Assembly (NCBI RefSeq): GCF_004752005.1
Contig: NZ_CP038493.1
Location: 2,318,302-2,382,301 of the forward strand
Direction of reading: 5' to 3'
Length of the DNA: 64,000 nt
DNA from: Thalassotalea sp. HSM 43
GTDB taxonomy: Bacteria; Pseudomonadota; Gammaproteobacteria; Enterobacterales; Alteromonadaceae
This document shows positions 7,267 to 16,401 of the stretch, piece after piece (positions within the stretch are counted from its first letter, which is position 1; each line of letters opens with the position of its first letter). The notes beneath the pieces are model-generated. The model had not been told where the DNA came from and ran no database searches. It worked only from the letters and a program-made list of their open reading frames with translations. Both the position numbers and the translations under genes were made by a program.

Positions 7267-7743
7267 ATGCATAAAGAATTTGAACAAGTGATCATCAATA
7301 ACCAAGGGCGCATTCGTTATATCGCTTCTCGTTATTGTCATGCGGGAGAATTCGATGACTTGTACCAAGAAATCTTATTGCAGCTTTGGCGTAGTTTTGA
7401 ATCTTTTACTGGTACTGCGAAACGCGAAACTTGGGTCTATAAAGTTGCGCTAAATACCGCATGTACCTTTGTACGCAGTTCTATCAAGCATAAAGAAATC
7501 AAACAATCGGCTTTGCATAAAGTGATTAGTGATAGTCAGCCTTCACAAGAAAACTGTCAGGCAGAGGTTCTTAATAACTTCATGAATAGCCTAAACGACA
7601 CAGACGCTAGTGTAATGATGATGTACCTCGATGGCTTGTCTTCTGAAGATTGTGCTGAGGTAACAGGTATTAGCGCTAATGCAGTTAGATCGCGCATAAA
7701 GCGCATAAAAAATGATTTTGAAAATCAATATATAGGAGAGTGA
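7267..7743 (+). CDS. ECF-type RNA polymerase sigma factor
   Basis: A 158-residue sigma-70 family protein. Region 2 is seen at residues about 15-60 (FDDLYQEILLQLWRSFESF, the core-binding helix) and region 4 at about 105-150 with the helix-turn-helix around SSEDCAEVTGISANAVRSRIKR. Length fits the ECF group, which lacks regions 1 and 3. The stop codon overlaps the start of the downstream membrane protein gene (ATGA), so the two are translationally coupled, the usual layout of a sigma factor with its anti-sigma partner. The target promoters and inducing signal are not visible. Confidence 0.93.
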   Translation: MHKEFEQVIINNQGRIRYIASRYCHAGEFDDLYQEILLQLWRSFESFTGTAKRETWVYKVALNTACTFVRSSIKHKEIKQSALHKVISDSQPSQENCQAEVLNNFMNSLNDTDASVMMMYLDGLSSEDCAEVTGISANAVRSRIKRIKNDFENQYIGE

Positions 7744-8342
7744 TGATGAAGCTAGATGATTTAAAAAAAGATTGGCAAAAAAACATTACTGCTTCTGTTC
7801 CTGACAATTTAGATGAGGTTATTACCATGTTAGAGAAAGAAACGAAAAAAATGGACAGAGAAGTTAAACGCCGAGATATATTGGAAATATCTATTGCTGT
7901 GTTACTCATACCTGTGTGGATATATGGTTTGTTTAACTCGGTAAGTACTATGCAAACCATTGGCCTGTGCATTGCGATATTGTCGTGTGTCTATATCCCC
8001 TACAAACTTGTATCGGCTAAACAAATTACACCGCAAAAAAGCAGCAGTATTAGAGACTTTTTACTTACAGAAAAGCAAAAAGTGAAACAGCAAAAGCAAC
8101 TGCTAGAATCAATTGTTTGGTGGTATATCGCACCATTAACAACTGCCATTTTGTTGATTACCTTAGGAGCTACAGTGAATGAATCTGGCTTTGTGCAAAT
8201 CAACGCCCACTTATCTTTTTATTATGGGTGCGTCGTCTTATTGGTTGTTGGTGTTTACTTTTTGAATAAACGCGCTGCTAAGAAAAAATTTGGCCCGCTA
8301 CTAGAGAATATTGAGCAACGCTTAGCCGAGTTATCCCACTAG
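7743..8342 (+). CDS. Four-helix membrane protein, possible anti-sigma partner
   Basis: A 199-residue protein with about 45 cytoplasm-like charged residues first (KLDDLKKDWQKN, then a helix with EKETKKMDREVKRRD) and then four membrane helices near residues 47-65, 72-90, 127-146 and 157-175. GTG 7740, ATG 7743 and ATG 7746 are all possible starts behind the AGGAG at 7734-7738; I give 7743, which makes the ATGA overlap with the sigma gene. It lacks the H-x3-C-x2-C motif of zinc anti-sigma factors, so the anti-sigma role rests on the coupled position and topology only. Confidence 0.7.
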   Translation: MMKLDDLKKDWQKNITASVPDNLDEVITMLEKETKKMDREVKRRDILEISIAVLLIPVWIYGLFNSVSTMQTIGLCIAILSCVYIPYKLVSAKQITPQKSSSIRDFLLTEKQKVKQQKQLLESIVWWYIAPLTTAILLITLGATVNESGFVQINAHLSFYYGCVVLLVVGVYFLNKRAAKKKFGPLLENIEQRLAELSH

Positions 8343-8701
8343 CTCGTTCAGCACTTTACCAATTAACATTTAATCCACCACTTTTACGCGCGGCAAATTT
8401 CTCTAAGTTTGTTACAGCTAAGTTTGTTACAGCTAAGTTTGTTACAGCTGAGTTGTGTCTTAAAAACAGCTTGAGAATATTATGAAAATGAATAAATACA
8501 GCTAACTTGTGCGCTACCATGACCAAAGCATCTATAGATCTCGATATATAGATACCGACAAGGAAACTGATGGAGGTCCCATCCTAGCAAAGGATGGGAT
8601 AATTCACAGTAAGCCGCAATGCTAATGCAAAAGGCTACAAGGATGAAGGCTTTATATTCACCGTAGTGCTATCTCTCTATCATAGAGAGTCAGGTTTAGC
8701 G
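8343..8701. other. Gap with small repeats and hairpins
   Basis: No gene seen. It contains the 15-bp tandem repeat at 8404-8448, a perfect 7-bp-stem hairpin (CCCATCC/GGATGGG, 8578-8598) without a T run, and a second hairpin (CTCTCT/AGAGAG, 8673-8689) next to the stop codon of the cytochrome b561 gene. Confidence 0.5.
8404..8448. repeat. Tandem repeat, 15 bp x 3
   Basis: Three exact consecutive copies of TAAGTTTGTTACAGC followed by a partial diverged fourth (TGAGTTGTG). Noncoding. Confidence 0.95.
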
Positions 8702-9232
8702 CTAATCGGTTTTGCCCCACATGCGCTTTAAGGTGTCATCTTTAAGCACAAAATGGTGGAACAATGACGCGCCGACATGGGCGAATAGCAGTAGATAACA
8801 AATCCACTCTAAAAACGAGTGCACATCCAGGGCCATTAGATAGATATCCATATTGCGCTCAGAAAAACCAGGTATGGTAAATAGGCCAAAAACCACGGTA
8901 TCTCGTGCCCGGGCTATGTTAAGCATCAGACCGGATAGAGGCATCAATAATAAAATACCGTACAACGCCAAATGTGCCATGTGGGCAAGGAACTGCTCCA
9001 TTTGTGTGCCAAGCGCTTCAGGTTTACCAAACCAACCCATAAGCACTATGCGGCCAAAATACAGCACAAATACCACGACGCCAAATGATTGATGTAATAG
9101 CATGGCATCGGATGAGCCTACGTACTGGTCGTAGGCCATTAATAATAGAGCACCGATAAACATAACTGCTGATATATGATGGACGATGCGATTGGTTTTA
9201 CTAAATTCTTTAACTGGAATCCAAGTTTTCAT
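8702..9232 (-). CDS. Cytochrome b561-family membrane protein
   Basis: A 176-residue protein with four membrane helices and the bis-histidine pattern of bacterial b561: His in IVHHISAVMF (helix 1), LLHQSFGVVV (helix 2), HMAHLALYGILL (helix 3) and FAHVGASLFHHF (helix 4). These bind two haems b and pass electrons from quinol to a periplasmic partner. It follows the nrfA-like gene on the same strand with 37 bp between, so they are likely one operon, and b561 is then the probable quinol dehydrogenase for the nitrite reductase in place of NrfH or NrfBCD. That pairing is inference from adjacency. Confidence 0.9.
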   Translation of the reverse strand: MKTWIPVKEFSKTNRIVHHISAVMFIGALLLMAYDQYVGSSDAMLLHQSFGVVVFVLYFGRIVLMGWFGKPEALGTQMEQFLAHMAHLALYGILLLMPLSGLMLNIARARDTVVFGLFTIPGFSERNMDIYLMALDVHSFLEWICYLLLFAHVGASLFHHFVLKDDTLKRMWGKTD

Positions 9233-9269
9233 TAGTTTACCTCGATAATCAGCTCGTTATTGTCATTGT

Positions 9270-10817
9270 TTAAGGAACAGCACATCTGTCATCAGCGTTT
9301 AACGCGATGTCTGGCGGTGGAGCGCCAACAATATTACCTGGATCCAGAACTTCAGGTGCTGCTGGAATCGGCCCTTTAGAAGTCATTCTAAACTTAACCC
9401 CATATTTCGCTGCCGCCTCATTGAGTAACAATTGACCTTGTCGCGCCTGATCTTCGGCATCATCTAGAATGCGCCATGCTTCTCTTGGGCTGTGGATACC
9501 GGTAGAGTTTTCGGCACCGACAAAATCCCAACGCATACTTGCCCGTCTGTGCATCATTAGCGCCGGTTCAATAGCTTTTGAAATCGCAGCTTGCTGCTCT
9601 TCAGGTGACTTAATCGCCATAAATTGTTCGTGCATGCGAAGATCTGAACGCACTTCGGCAATATCATTAATGAGTGCCAATATTGCTAGTTCAGCTTGGT
9701 GTAATTCTTGTGCAGTATGGCGTTGTACATCGGCTACCATTTTGCGGATTTCATCTTCTGATTGCGTGCTGTGGGCATGGCACTGCTTACAGGCGACTAA
9801 ATCATGTAATGGTGAACGAATATTATGATCGGTGACCTTTTCGCCAGACTTTTCTATCACTGGCATATGACAGTCAACACAACTAACACCATCACGTGTA
9901 TGACGGCCGCTTGATGTCATTTCTGCTTCAGGATGTTGCATCTTTAACATCGGTGCCTTAGTCGTCGCGTGGGTCCAGTCAGCAACAAAACTGCCAGACT
10001 CATAGGCATTGTCATAATACTCTTCAATCATTTCAATTTTTAAAGGCTTGTCTTTAGGCCAGTTGGCCCAAGGGAATGTTAGAACTTTGTCTTTGCCTAA
10101 AAAGTAATATTCAACATGGCATTGTTTACAGACGTGATCGCGCATTTCTGTTTGTGTCGCTTTGAGGCCGAATCTTTTATCGGTTTCATAACCACGACCA
10201 GCCATGGCATTGATGTAGGCCGGACGGGTAACTCGTAAGCTCATATCGTCAGCGTTGTGGCAATCGGCACAAGTACTGCCCATTTCCGAACCGTGTATGC
10301 CTTCACCGTGATCTTTTTTAAGTTTGTCTACCGTATCCCAGTAGGGTGTGCGATTGAAATTTTCCCAACCCATTTCTCGCACTAATTCTGGTACCCAACC
10401 ACTGTGGCAGTTCATGCAGGCACCCGGTTGGCCGTTAAACTTTTTCAAGCCGTGTGCATTGAGAAACTCCTTGTCATTACGTTTGGTTTCATACTGGTCT
10501 ATTTGACTATAGTAGTGACCACGCTCTTCATTGAAATCTAAAGCAAACGCATAACCGCCCCACAATTCAGTTAATTGTGGAAAGCGTATTAATTTACTGT
10601 AAGGCATATTACCGCCATATTCCGTTGGCTTGCTGGTATCTTGCATTTCCATATACATTTCGACATGTAAAGGGTATTCCTCACCCCAAGACTTTATGGT
10701 CGGGTCAGCATCACTTCTGGTGGACGCTTTTTCGTAGGCAGACAAGCTCATATGATGAGCAAACAGCAGACCGCATACAGTTAGCAAGGATAGTCGGGTT
10801 AAACCTGCAATTTTCAT
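9270..10817 (-). CDS. nrfA: NrfA-type pentahaem cytochrome c nitrite reductase, all-CXXCH variant
   Basis: A 515-residue exported protein (signal peptide residues 1-27) with five haem motifs: C134MNCH, C183ADCH, C230KQCH, C313VDCH and C343KQCH. Family marks of NrfA are clear: CHVEYYF after the third haem (calcium ligands E236-Y237), MLKMQHPE at 290-297 (K292, Q294, H295) and DGVSCVDCHMP. NrfA reduces nitrite to ammonium with six electrons in the periplasm. The first haem, which is catalytic, is CMNCH here rather than the CXXCK of E. coli; CXXCH forms are known in some NrfA clades. The gene precedes cytochrome b561 in a two-gene operon. No CXXCK-specific lyase genes are in the window, as expected for an all-CXXCH enzyme. 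Confidence 0.88.
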   Translation of the reverse strand: MKIAGLTRLSLLTVCGLLFAHHMSLSAYEKASTRSDADPTIKSWGEEYPLHVEMYMEMQDTSKPTEYGGNMPYSKLIRFPQLTELWGGYAFALDFNEERGHYYSQIDQYETKRNDKEFLNAHGLKKFNGQPGACMNCHSGWVPELVREMGWENFNRTPYWDTVDKLKKDHGEGIHGSEMGSTCADCHNADDMSLRVTRPAYINAMAGRGYETDKRFGLKATQTEMRDHVCKQCHVEYYFLGKDKVLTFPWANWPKDKPLKIEMIEEYYDNAYESGSFVADWTHATTKAPMLKMQHPEAEMTSSGRHTRDGVSCVDCHMPVIEKSGEKVTDHNIRSPLHDLVACKQCHAHSTQSEDEIRKMVADVQRHTAQELHQAELAILALINDIAEVRSDLRMHEQFMAIKSPEEQQAAISKAIEPALMMHRRASMRWDFVGAENSTGIHSPREAWRILDDAEDQARQGQLLLNEAAAKYGVKFRMTSKGPIPAAPEVLDPGNIVGAPPPDIALNADDRCAVP

Positions 10818-10931
10818 GGGTAATCACATTTTGCAAATAACTGTTTGTGATAAAAAGCTTAGTCATAAATTGCCAATTTACCAGTTACTTGAAAGAATTT
10901 ATTGGCATAAATCGACGCTCATAGTTTGGCG

Positions 10932-11807
10932 CTATAACGCCAGTTGTTCACTGATCCAATCGATGACTAATTGTTGTCTTTTTAATAGTGGGCTGTATTT
11001 TTTACGACAAATATAAATGGGTTCATTTACCGCGTTCGGCAAGGTGTGAATAGATATCATAGATTGTGCGGCAAAGGCCATTGCAGCGTGCAAGGGCAAC
11101 ACGGTAAAACCTAAGCCGCGACTGACCGGCTCTAATATCATACTTATTTGGTTGGAAAACCCAGATTGATTGAGTTGCGATATATGCTCAAATTCTGGGT
11201 AATTTGCCGACAGTAACATACTGCCATGATGATCGGCATCGGGATGAGATATGAACCCCAGTTTGAGCAATTGCGGCCAATCAATATCTTTTTGCGTGGC
11301 TGGCGCCACTAATACTAATGGTTCTTGGGCGATTTCAGCAAAAATCAAATCGTTATTGGCGACTTGGCTGGTAACCAATCCAAGGTCGCTATCGCCGGCA
11401 AGTAGGCTAGTAATGATGCCTTTATTGGACGCGAATGAATAATTTATCACCAACTGCTTAAATTGTTGCTGCTTATCAAGCAAAAAAGGGTACAGCTTAA
11501 GACCAAGACTACCTGGCGACATCATGGTAATGGTGCCCTGATGTGGATCATCCTCTTTAATGGCTTGCTCGGCGTTTTGCAGTGCGAGCAAAATCTCTTT
11601 GCCGTCTTCGTATAGCTTCAAGCCTGCAGGCGTTAATCTAAATGATTTTCCGGTGCGTAATAACAAGTCGGTATCAAGCAATTGTTCCAGTTTTTTGATG
11701 TGCTGGCTTACCCCTGATTGAGTCATAAACAATTTATCAGCGGTGTGAGTAAAGTGGCCTACATCTACTAAGGTACAAAACGTTTTGAGCCAGAGTGTAT
11801 TAATCAT
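10932..11807 (-). CDS. LysR-family transcriptional regulator
   Basis: A 291-residue protein with an N-terminal winged helix-turn-helix (residues 1-60; FCTLVDVGHFTHTADKLFMTQSGVSQHIKKLE) and a C-terminal two-lobed effector domain from about residue 90. Length and order are standard for the family. It is divergently transcribed from the VOC-family gene with only 94 bp between the start codons, the classic LysR arrangement, so it probably regulates that gene and itself. A possible T-N11-A-like LysR box lies in that short gap but I cannot define it. Its 3' end faces the start of nrfA, 114 bp away; control of nrfA is possible but less supported. Confidence 0.92.
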   Translation of the reverse strand: MINTLWLKTFCTLVDVGHFTHTADKLFMTQSGVSQHIKKLEQLLDTDLLLRTGKSFRLTPAGLKLYEDGKEILLALQNAEQAIKEDDPHQGTITMMSPGSLGLKLYPFLLDKQQQFKQLVINYSFASNKGIITSLLAGDSDLGLVTSQVANNDLIFAEIAQEPLVLVAPATQKDIDWPQLLKLGFISHPDADHHGSMLLSANYPEFEHISQLNQSGFSNQISMILEPVSRGLGFTVLPLHAAMAFAAQSMISIHTLPNAVNEPIYICRKKYSPLLKRQQLVIDWISEQLAL

Positions 11808-11901
11808 TACGATATCTACTTATTTATGTTGAAAATGATAAATTTTTGCACTTCTAATCCTAGCCTATAATTAGTCCATCTTAAATACAGGAGAATTAAT
11901 T

Positions 11902-12399
11902 ATGTCTGCTTTTCCGCGCACCTTTTCACATATTGGTATTTCCGTTCCAGATGTAGAAAAAGCTGTTAAGTTTTACACCGAAGTGTTGGGTTGGTATTTA
12001 ATTATGAAGCCCACCGATATTGAAGAAGATGACAGTCCAATTGGTGAAATGTGTACCGATGTTTTTGGTGCTGGGTGGGGGAGTTTTAAGATTGCCCATT
12101 TATCCACCGGTGACCGTATAGGTGTTGAGATTTTTCAGTTCGACAACCAAGAAAATCCGCAAGATAACTTTGAGTATTGGAAAACCGGTATATTTCATTT
12201 TTGCGTGCAAGATCCAAACGTAGAAGAGTTGGCGGAACAGATTGTCGCTGCCGGCGGCAAAAAACGCATGGAAAAACCTCGTTACTATTATCCCGGTGAG
12301 AAGCCATACCGCATGATTTATATGGAAGACCCGTTTGGTAATATTCTTGAGATCTACAGCCATAGTTATGAGTTAACCTATTCGGCAGGTGCTTATTAG
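11902..12399 (+). CDS. VOC/glyoxalase-superfamily protein
   Basis: A 165-residue protein of the vicinal oxygen chelate fold: two beta-alpha-beta-beta-beta units, the first opening with FSHIGISVPDVEKAVKFYTEVLGW and the second closing with MEDPFGNILEIYS. Potential metal ligands are H10, the Glu of GVEIFQF, the His of GIFHFCV and the Glu of ILEIYS, the H/E/H/E set of glyoxalase I-like enzymes. Function could be a lactoylglutathione lyase-like or dioxygenase-type enzyme; the substrate cannot be told from sequence. A good AGGAG ribosome site precedes the ATG, and a strong terminator follows. Likely controlled by the divergent LysR protein. Confidence 0.85.
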   Translation: MSAFPRTFSHIGISVPDVEKAVKFYTEVLGWYLIMKPTDIEEDDSPIGEMCTDVFGAGWGSFKIAHLSTGDRIGVEIFQFDNQENPQDNFEYWKTGIFHFCVQDPNVEELAEQIVAAGGKKRMEKPRYYYPGEKPYRMIYMEDPFGNILEIYSHSYELTYSAGAY

Positions 12400-12419
12400 T
12401 TAAGCTCGGCATCAATTAA

Positions 12420-12441
12420 GGCCGCTACAGCGGCCTTTTTT
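12420..12441 (+). terminator. Terminator after the VOC gene
   Basis: GGCCGC, loop TACA, GCGGCC, then six T. Confidence 0.92.
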
Positions 12442-12456
12442 ATGTCGTAAAATTGC

Positions 12457-12996
12457 TTAATAGGCGCGTTTACGTTTAAATTTTCGTTCAATAACATCCG
12501 TTTGATATGCCGTTAAAGAGCCTGCCAAGCGATTTATCGTTTGCTCAAAATCGGTATTAATGGCCAGTATTTGCAATAACTCGATGTTAAATGGGCATGT
12601 ATCGATAAGCGCCTGCAGTTGCTGTTGCAAATCCAATGTTCCATCTTGCAGCTTTAAATAACAAAGGCATTCGGCAAACATGGTCGGCGTTATGATATTA
12701 ATTTTTTCACTCGTTGTATCAATAAAATGCGGCTTAAAACCTGACTGGCTTAACATATGATTTGGTTTGGGGAACTCGACTTCAGTGCTCTCTCGTCGCA
12801 TTATTTTACCGGTCACTTGTGTAAAGCCAATGTTTTTTAGGTGAGTTTGTAAGTGTTTTCGTTGGCCTAAAGATAAGATGTCGTAATCGTTGCGTATAAA
12901 CAAGTTATCGTCGTACATCGTCAGTAACGGTAACCCATCCATGGCAAAGCTGTCTTTGCATGTGTCTAGTTTTAACAATTGGCTTAGCTTAAGCAT
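12457..12996 (-). CDS. Hypothetical protein
   Basis: A 179-residue soluble protein I do not recognise. The first half mixes strands and helices (LPLLTMYDDNLFIRNDYDILS, then RKHLQTHLKNIGF), the middle has ITPTMFAECLCYL, and the end is basic (ERKFKRKRAY). There is no signal peptide or membrane helix. Composition and codon use match the neighbours, so it is probably a real, lineage-restricted gene. It converges on the VOC gene and shares the terminator region with it, and its start lies 131 bp from the AbgT transporter start on the other strand. Confidence 0.6.
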   Translation of the reverse strand: MLKLSQLLKLDTCKDSFAMDGLPLLTMYDDNLFIRNDYDILSLGQRKHLQTHLKNIGFTQVTGKIMRRESTEVEFPKPNHMLSQSGFKPHFIDTTSEKINIITPTMFAECLCYLKLQDGTLDLQQQLQALIDTCPFNIELLQILAINTDFEQTINRLAGSLTAYQTDVIERKFKRKRAY

Positions 12997-13127
12997 CTAT
13001 CATACCTCGATATTATTTTGTACGATGTAAGCAGCGAATAAGATCGGCGCCAAGTAATATCGAGCTTGCAATTCCGCGTCGAATCCGCTGATATATAGTG
13101 TCTATTGATAGTCTGAAAGGAGCTGCT

Positions 13128-14690
13128 ATGCAATTGGATAAGGCAGAAAATAATAATAATAAATCAGGTTTCATGAATCGCTTTCTTAATTCAATTGAAG
13201 TGGTTGGTAATAAAATCCCCGATCCCACGGTGCTTTTCTTTTGGGCGCTAATTTTGGTTTGGGTACTCTCGGCGTTACTGGCTAACGTCAGTTTTGATTT
13301 GATCAACCCAAGAACCGGTGAGGCCTTAGTTGTTCAAAATCAGTTAACCGGTGATGCTTTGGCGAGCTTTATGGCCAATATGGTACCTGTGTTTACGTCA
13401 TTCGCGCCTCTGGGCATTGTTTTAGTTGCGGTGCTCGGTGTTGGGGTCGCAGACTCTTCCGGTTTTATTACCACGGGTTTGAAGAAAATGTTGGCCTTCA
13501 CCCCGGCCAAATTACTAACACCGATGGTTATTTTAGTGGCCATTGTGTCCCATACCGCCGCTGATGCGGGCTATGTATTGGTAATCCCGTTAGGTGGTAT
13601 CATTTTTCATGCCGCAGGTCGGCATCCATTAGCGGGTATAGCTGCAGCCTTTGCCGGTGTTTCCGGAGGTTTTTCGGCAAACTTTATCCCGTCAGGAATC
13701 GATCCATTGCTGGCGGGTTTCACCCAAACATCAGCACAGGTGCTTGATGCCGCTTATATTGTAAACCCATTAGCAAATATCTTTTTTACCGGTTTAAGCT
13801 CTATTCCAATCGTGCTAGCTGGTTGGTGGGTAACCGAAAAATTAATTGAGCCGCGTTTAGCGAGCGTCAAATTAAATGATGACGTAGAAGAAGCACAAGA
13901 CTTAGGGGCGTTTAGCGAAGTTGAGGCAAAGGCTTTTCGTTGGGCTGGATGGGCGATGATTCTAGGTTGTGCTTTACTGGCGTTAGCAATTTATCCTGTC
14001 GACTCACCATTACGTTCGCCAGATGGCGAAATTACCGCCTTTAACGCGCCGCTTATGAAAATGATCGTGCCGCTTATTTTTGTCTTGTTTATTATCCCTG
14101 GGTTAATTTACGGTAAAATGGCAGGCGTTTTTAAAGATTCCAATGATGTTGTCAAAGCAATGGGCAAAAGCATGGAAACCATGGGCGCCTATATCGTTAT
14201 GGCTTTCTTCTGTGCGCAATTTTTGGCGGCATTTGGTAATTCAAATATTGGTACGATGTTAGCGCTTTACGGTGCGGAAGGGTTGAAAGCGATGAACCTA
14301 CCAGGCGAAGCAACCATCGTTGGCATGATATTATTGACCGCGTTCGTCAATCTATTGGTCGGCTCAGCATCGGCAAAATGGGCGTTAATCGGTCCTATTT
14401 TGGTGCCTATGTTGATGGTGGTTGGCATCTCTCCAGAGCTATCGCAAGCGGCTTATCGTGTTGGTGATTCGGTATCAAATATTATTTCACCTCTGATGGT
14501 CTACTTCCCGTTAGTGGTGGTTTATTGTCAGCGTTATGTTAAATCCACGGGTATCGGTTCGTTAGCGTCTATGATGATGCCATACACCATAGTTATGATG
14601 GTGGTGTGGACAATATTCTTATTAGTTTACTGGAGTATTGGTATCCCGTTGGGGATTCAAGCGCCATACGAATACCAAATGCCTGGTTAA
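13128..14690 (+). CDS. AbgT-family transporter (p-aminobenzoyl-glutamate/antimetabolite type)
   Basis: A 520-residue membrane protein with about 11-13 helices. The start ATG at 13128 follows an AAAGGAG site; a GTG 30 bases upstream is in frame but less likely. Family marks include the N-terminal IEVVGNKIPDPTVLFFWA segment, SHTAADAGYVLVIPLG, GGFSANFIPSGIDPLL and the C-terminal LVGSASAKWALIGPILVPM with PLMVYFPL. AbgT proteins are dimeric transporters first known for uptake of p-aminobenzoyl-glutamate, and some (MtrF, YdaH) export sulfonamides. The direction here is not decidable. Single gene with its own terminator. Confidence 0.93.
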   Translation: MQLDKAENNNNKSGFMNRFLNSIEVVGNKIPDPTVLFFWALILVWVLSALLANVSFDLINPRTGEALVVQNQLTGDALASFMANMVPVFTSFAPLGIVLVAVLGVGVADSSGFITTGLKKMLAFTPAKLLTPMVILVAIVSHTAADAGYVLVIPLGGIIFHAAGRHPLAGIAAAFAGVSGGFSANFIPSGIDPLLAGFTQTSAQVLDAAYIVNPLANIFFTGLSSIPIVLAGWWVTEKLIEPRLASVKLNDDVEEAQDLGAFSEVEAKAFRWAGWAMILGCALLALAIYPVDSPLRSPDGEITAFNAPLMKMIVPLIFVLFIIPGLIYGKMAGVFKDSNDVVKAMGKSMETMGAYIVMAFFCAQFLAAFGNSNIGTMLALYGAEGLKAMNLPGEATIVGMILLTAFVNLLVGSASAKWALIGPILVPMLMVVGISPELSQAAYRVGDSVSNIISPLMVYFPLVVVYCQRYVKSTGIGSLASMMMPYTIVMMVVWTIFLLVYWSIGIPLGIQAPYEYQMPG

Positions 14691-14712
14691 GTCTGGGCTG
14701 ACTAACTTGATT

Positions 14713-14741
14713 AAAAAAGGATGCTAAGTAGCATCCTTTTT
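14713..14741. terminator. Bidirectional terminator between abgT-like and GH13 genes
   Basis: A run, GGATGCT, loop AAGT, AGCATCC, T run. It can serve both converging genes, although the GH13 stop is 64 bp further on. Confidence 0.88.
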
Positions 14742-14804
14742 GTTTGTCTTGTTTTCCCGGTTAGCCTTAGCTCTGCTAGATCGATTAACCCATCATAGCT
14801 GTTG

Positions 14805-16196
14805 TTATTTAACTAATACTTTATAGCCCCAAGGCGCAATCTCTACGCTCGTGTCTTGAGCTATACGAATATGCTCACCATTAAACAGTTGTTGATACTC
14901 ACCGAGTTGAATATTCTCAGCAAAACTAACTGTTTGCGATTGTGCCGAAAAGTTTAAAATAACAAACACTTTATCGTTGCCTTTTTCTCGGACGAACGAC
15001 AGAATCGATTGGCTTTTGTTATTAGGTACCGGGATCATATCGCCGCCCCAGTCACCGTTATATAACGCCGTATTGTCATGTTTTAGGGCAAATAATGCTT
15101 GGTATAATTCACCGATTTCATGTTGTTGCCAGTTGATTTCATCTTTTTCGAAAAACTCGAGCACTTTATTCATACCCGCTTCCTGGCCGCTATAGATGAG
15201 TGGCATGCCTTCTGCTGTTACCGTCAATACAATGGCTGGCTTAAGAGCATCGCCGAATCGCGCAAACATGGTATCTTCCCATGAATTTTTGTCATGATTA
15301 TCGACAAAGTTCATTTTGATGGCATTAGATGGCCACGAATTAAGTTCTTTAGCAAAGTAGGTATACAAAGCGCGAGCATCTTTTTTGCCATGGGCTACGT
15401 CTTCCATCACGTCGTGTAACTTCCATGAGTAGCTCATATCAAAGGCATATTCGTGTAAATCTCGTGACTCCCATTCAGCCAGCATAAACACAGGTTTAAT
15501 TTGCTCAAGTTCGCGACGCACATTATTCCAAAAATCGGTCGGGATAAATCCAGCAACATCGGCACGATAGCCGTCAATATCGGTTTCACTAACCCAGAAC
15601 TTTAACGCCCCTGTCATGTATTCTCTGATCCCCGGCTGTTGATAATCAAAGTCGATGATATCTGACCAATCCCACCAAGGCGTAGGCTGAAAATTACCAT
15701 TATGATCTTTGCTGTACCAATGTGGGTGGCTTAGCGTTAGCGGGTTATCCCATGAGGAGTGATTTGCGACCCAGTCGAGTATTACATACATGCCTAATTG
15801 GTGTGCCTTATCGACCAAGGCTTTAAAGTCATCCATACTGCCAAATTCAGGATTAACCGCTTTATAATCTTGCACCGAGTAGTAACTACCGATATTGCCT
15901 TTACGATTCTTTTCACCAATGGGATGGATTGGCATCAACCAAAGAATATCCACACCGAGTTGTTTTAGTCGTGGCAGATGTTCACTGAAAGCATTAAAGG
16001 TGCCTTCGGGCGTATATTGGCGAATGTTCACCTCGTAAATCGTCGCATTTTTAACCCAGTCGGGGTGCTTTAGTTTTACATAAGGTGTCGGTTGGTATCT
16101 ATTATCAGTCGTCATCTTTGATTGCTTATCTGCACAGCTTGTTAAGGCGAGAAAGAACATTATGGTTACAAGCAGTGTTTTTATTATATGGTTCAT
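14805..16196 (-). CDS. GH13 alpha-amylase-family lipoprotein
   Basis: A 463-residue protein with a lipoprotein signal (residues 1-20, lipobox LTS-C21), so it is probably anchored to the outer membrane. The (beta/alpha)8 barrel motifs of glycoside hydrolase family 13 are in order: DWVANHS (141-147), GYRADVAGF with nucleophile D213, MLAEWE with acid/base E241, and FVDNHD with D302. A C-terminal beta domain (SILSFVREKGNDKVFVILNFS) follows. It should cut or rearrange alpha-1,4-glucans near the cell surface, releasing maltodextrins. It stands alone, with no maltose transport genes nearby. Size is on the short side for amylases. Confidence 0.92.
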   Translation of the reverse strand: MNHIIKTLLVTIMFFLALTSCADKQSKMTTDNRYQPTPYVKLKHPDWVKNATIYEVNIRQYTPEGTFNAFSEHLPRLKQLGVDILWLMPIHPIGEKNRKGNIGSYYSVQDYKAVNPEFGSMDDFKALVDKAHQLGMYVILDWVANHSSWDNPLTLSHPHWYSKDHNGNFQPTPWWDWSDIIDFDYQQPGIREYMTGALKFWVSETDIDGYRADVAGFIPTDFWNNVRRELEQIKPVFMLAEWESRDLHEYAFDMSYSWKLHDVMEDVAHGKKDARALYTYFAKELNSWPSNAIKMNFVDNHDKNSWEDTMFARFGDALKPAIVLTVTAEGMPLIYSGQEAGMNKVLEFFEKDEINWQQHEIGELYQALFALKHDNTALYNGDWGGDMIPVPNNKSQSILSFVREKGNDKVFVILNFSAQSQTVSFAENIQLGEYQQLFNGEHIRIAQDTSVEIAPWGYKVLVK

Positions 16197-16401
16197 TGAA
16201 GGTCCTAACTAGAGACTAGAATGAGATCGAGATTGTGCCAGTAATTATTAACAAAAAGTTAATAAAAGTAAGTTGTTAGGCGTATGAATACGTATGGATT
16301 TTCGTTTTTTACACGGATTTTTGCTGAAAATATAACCTGTACAGCAGTACTAAAAGCTGATAATTTAATGCCAATAATAATAAAAAATATGTTGTTCAGG
16401 G

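Noticed and set aside
8578-8598. Terminator for the sigma-factor operon
   Set aside because: The hairpin is perfect but there is no T run and it lies 236 bp after the stop codon.
12086-12415. Minus-strand frames within the VOC gene
   Set aside because: Shadow frames of a well-supported gene; composition is not protein-like.
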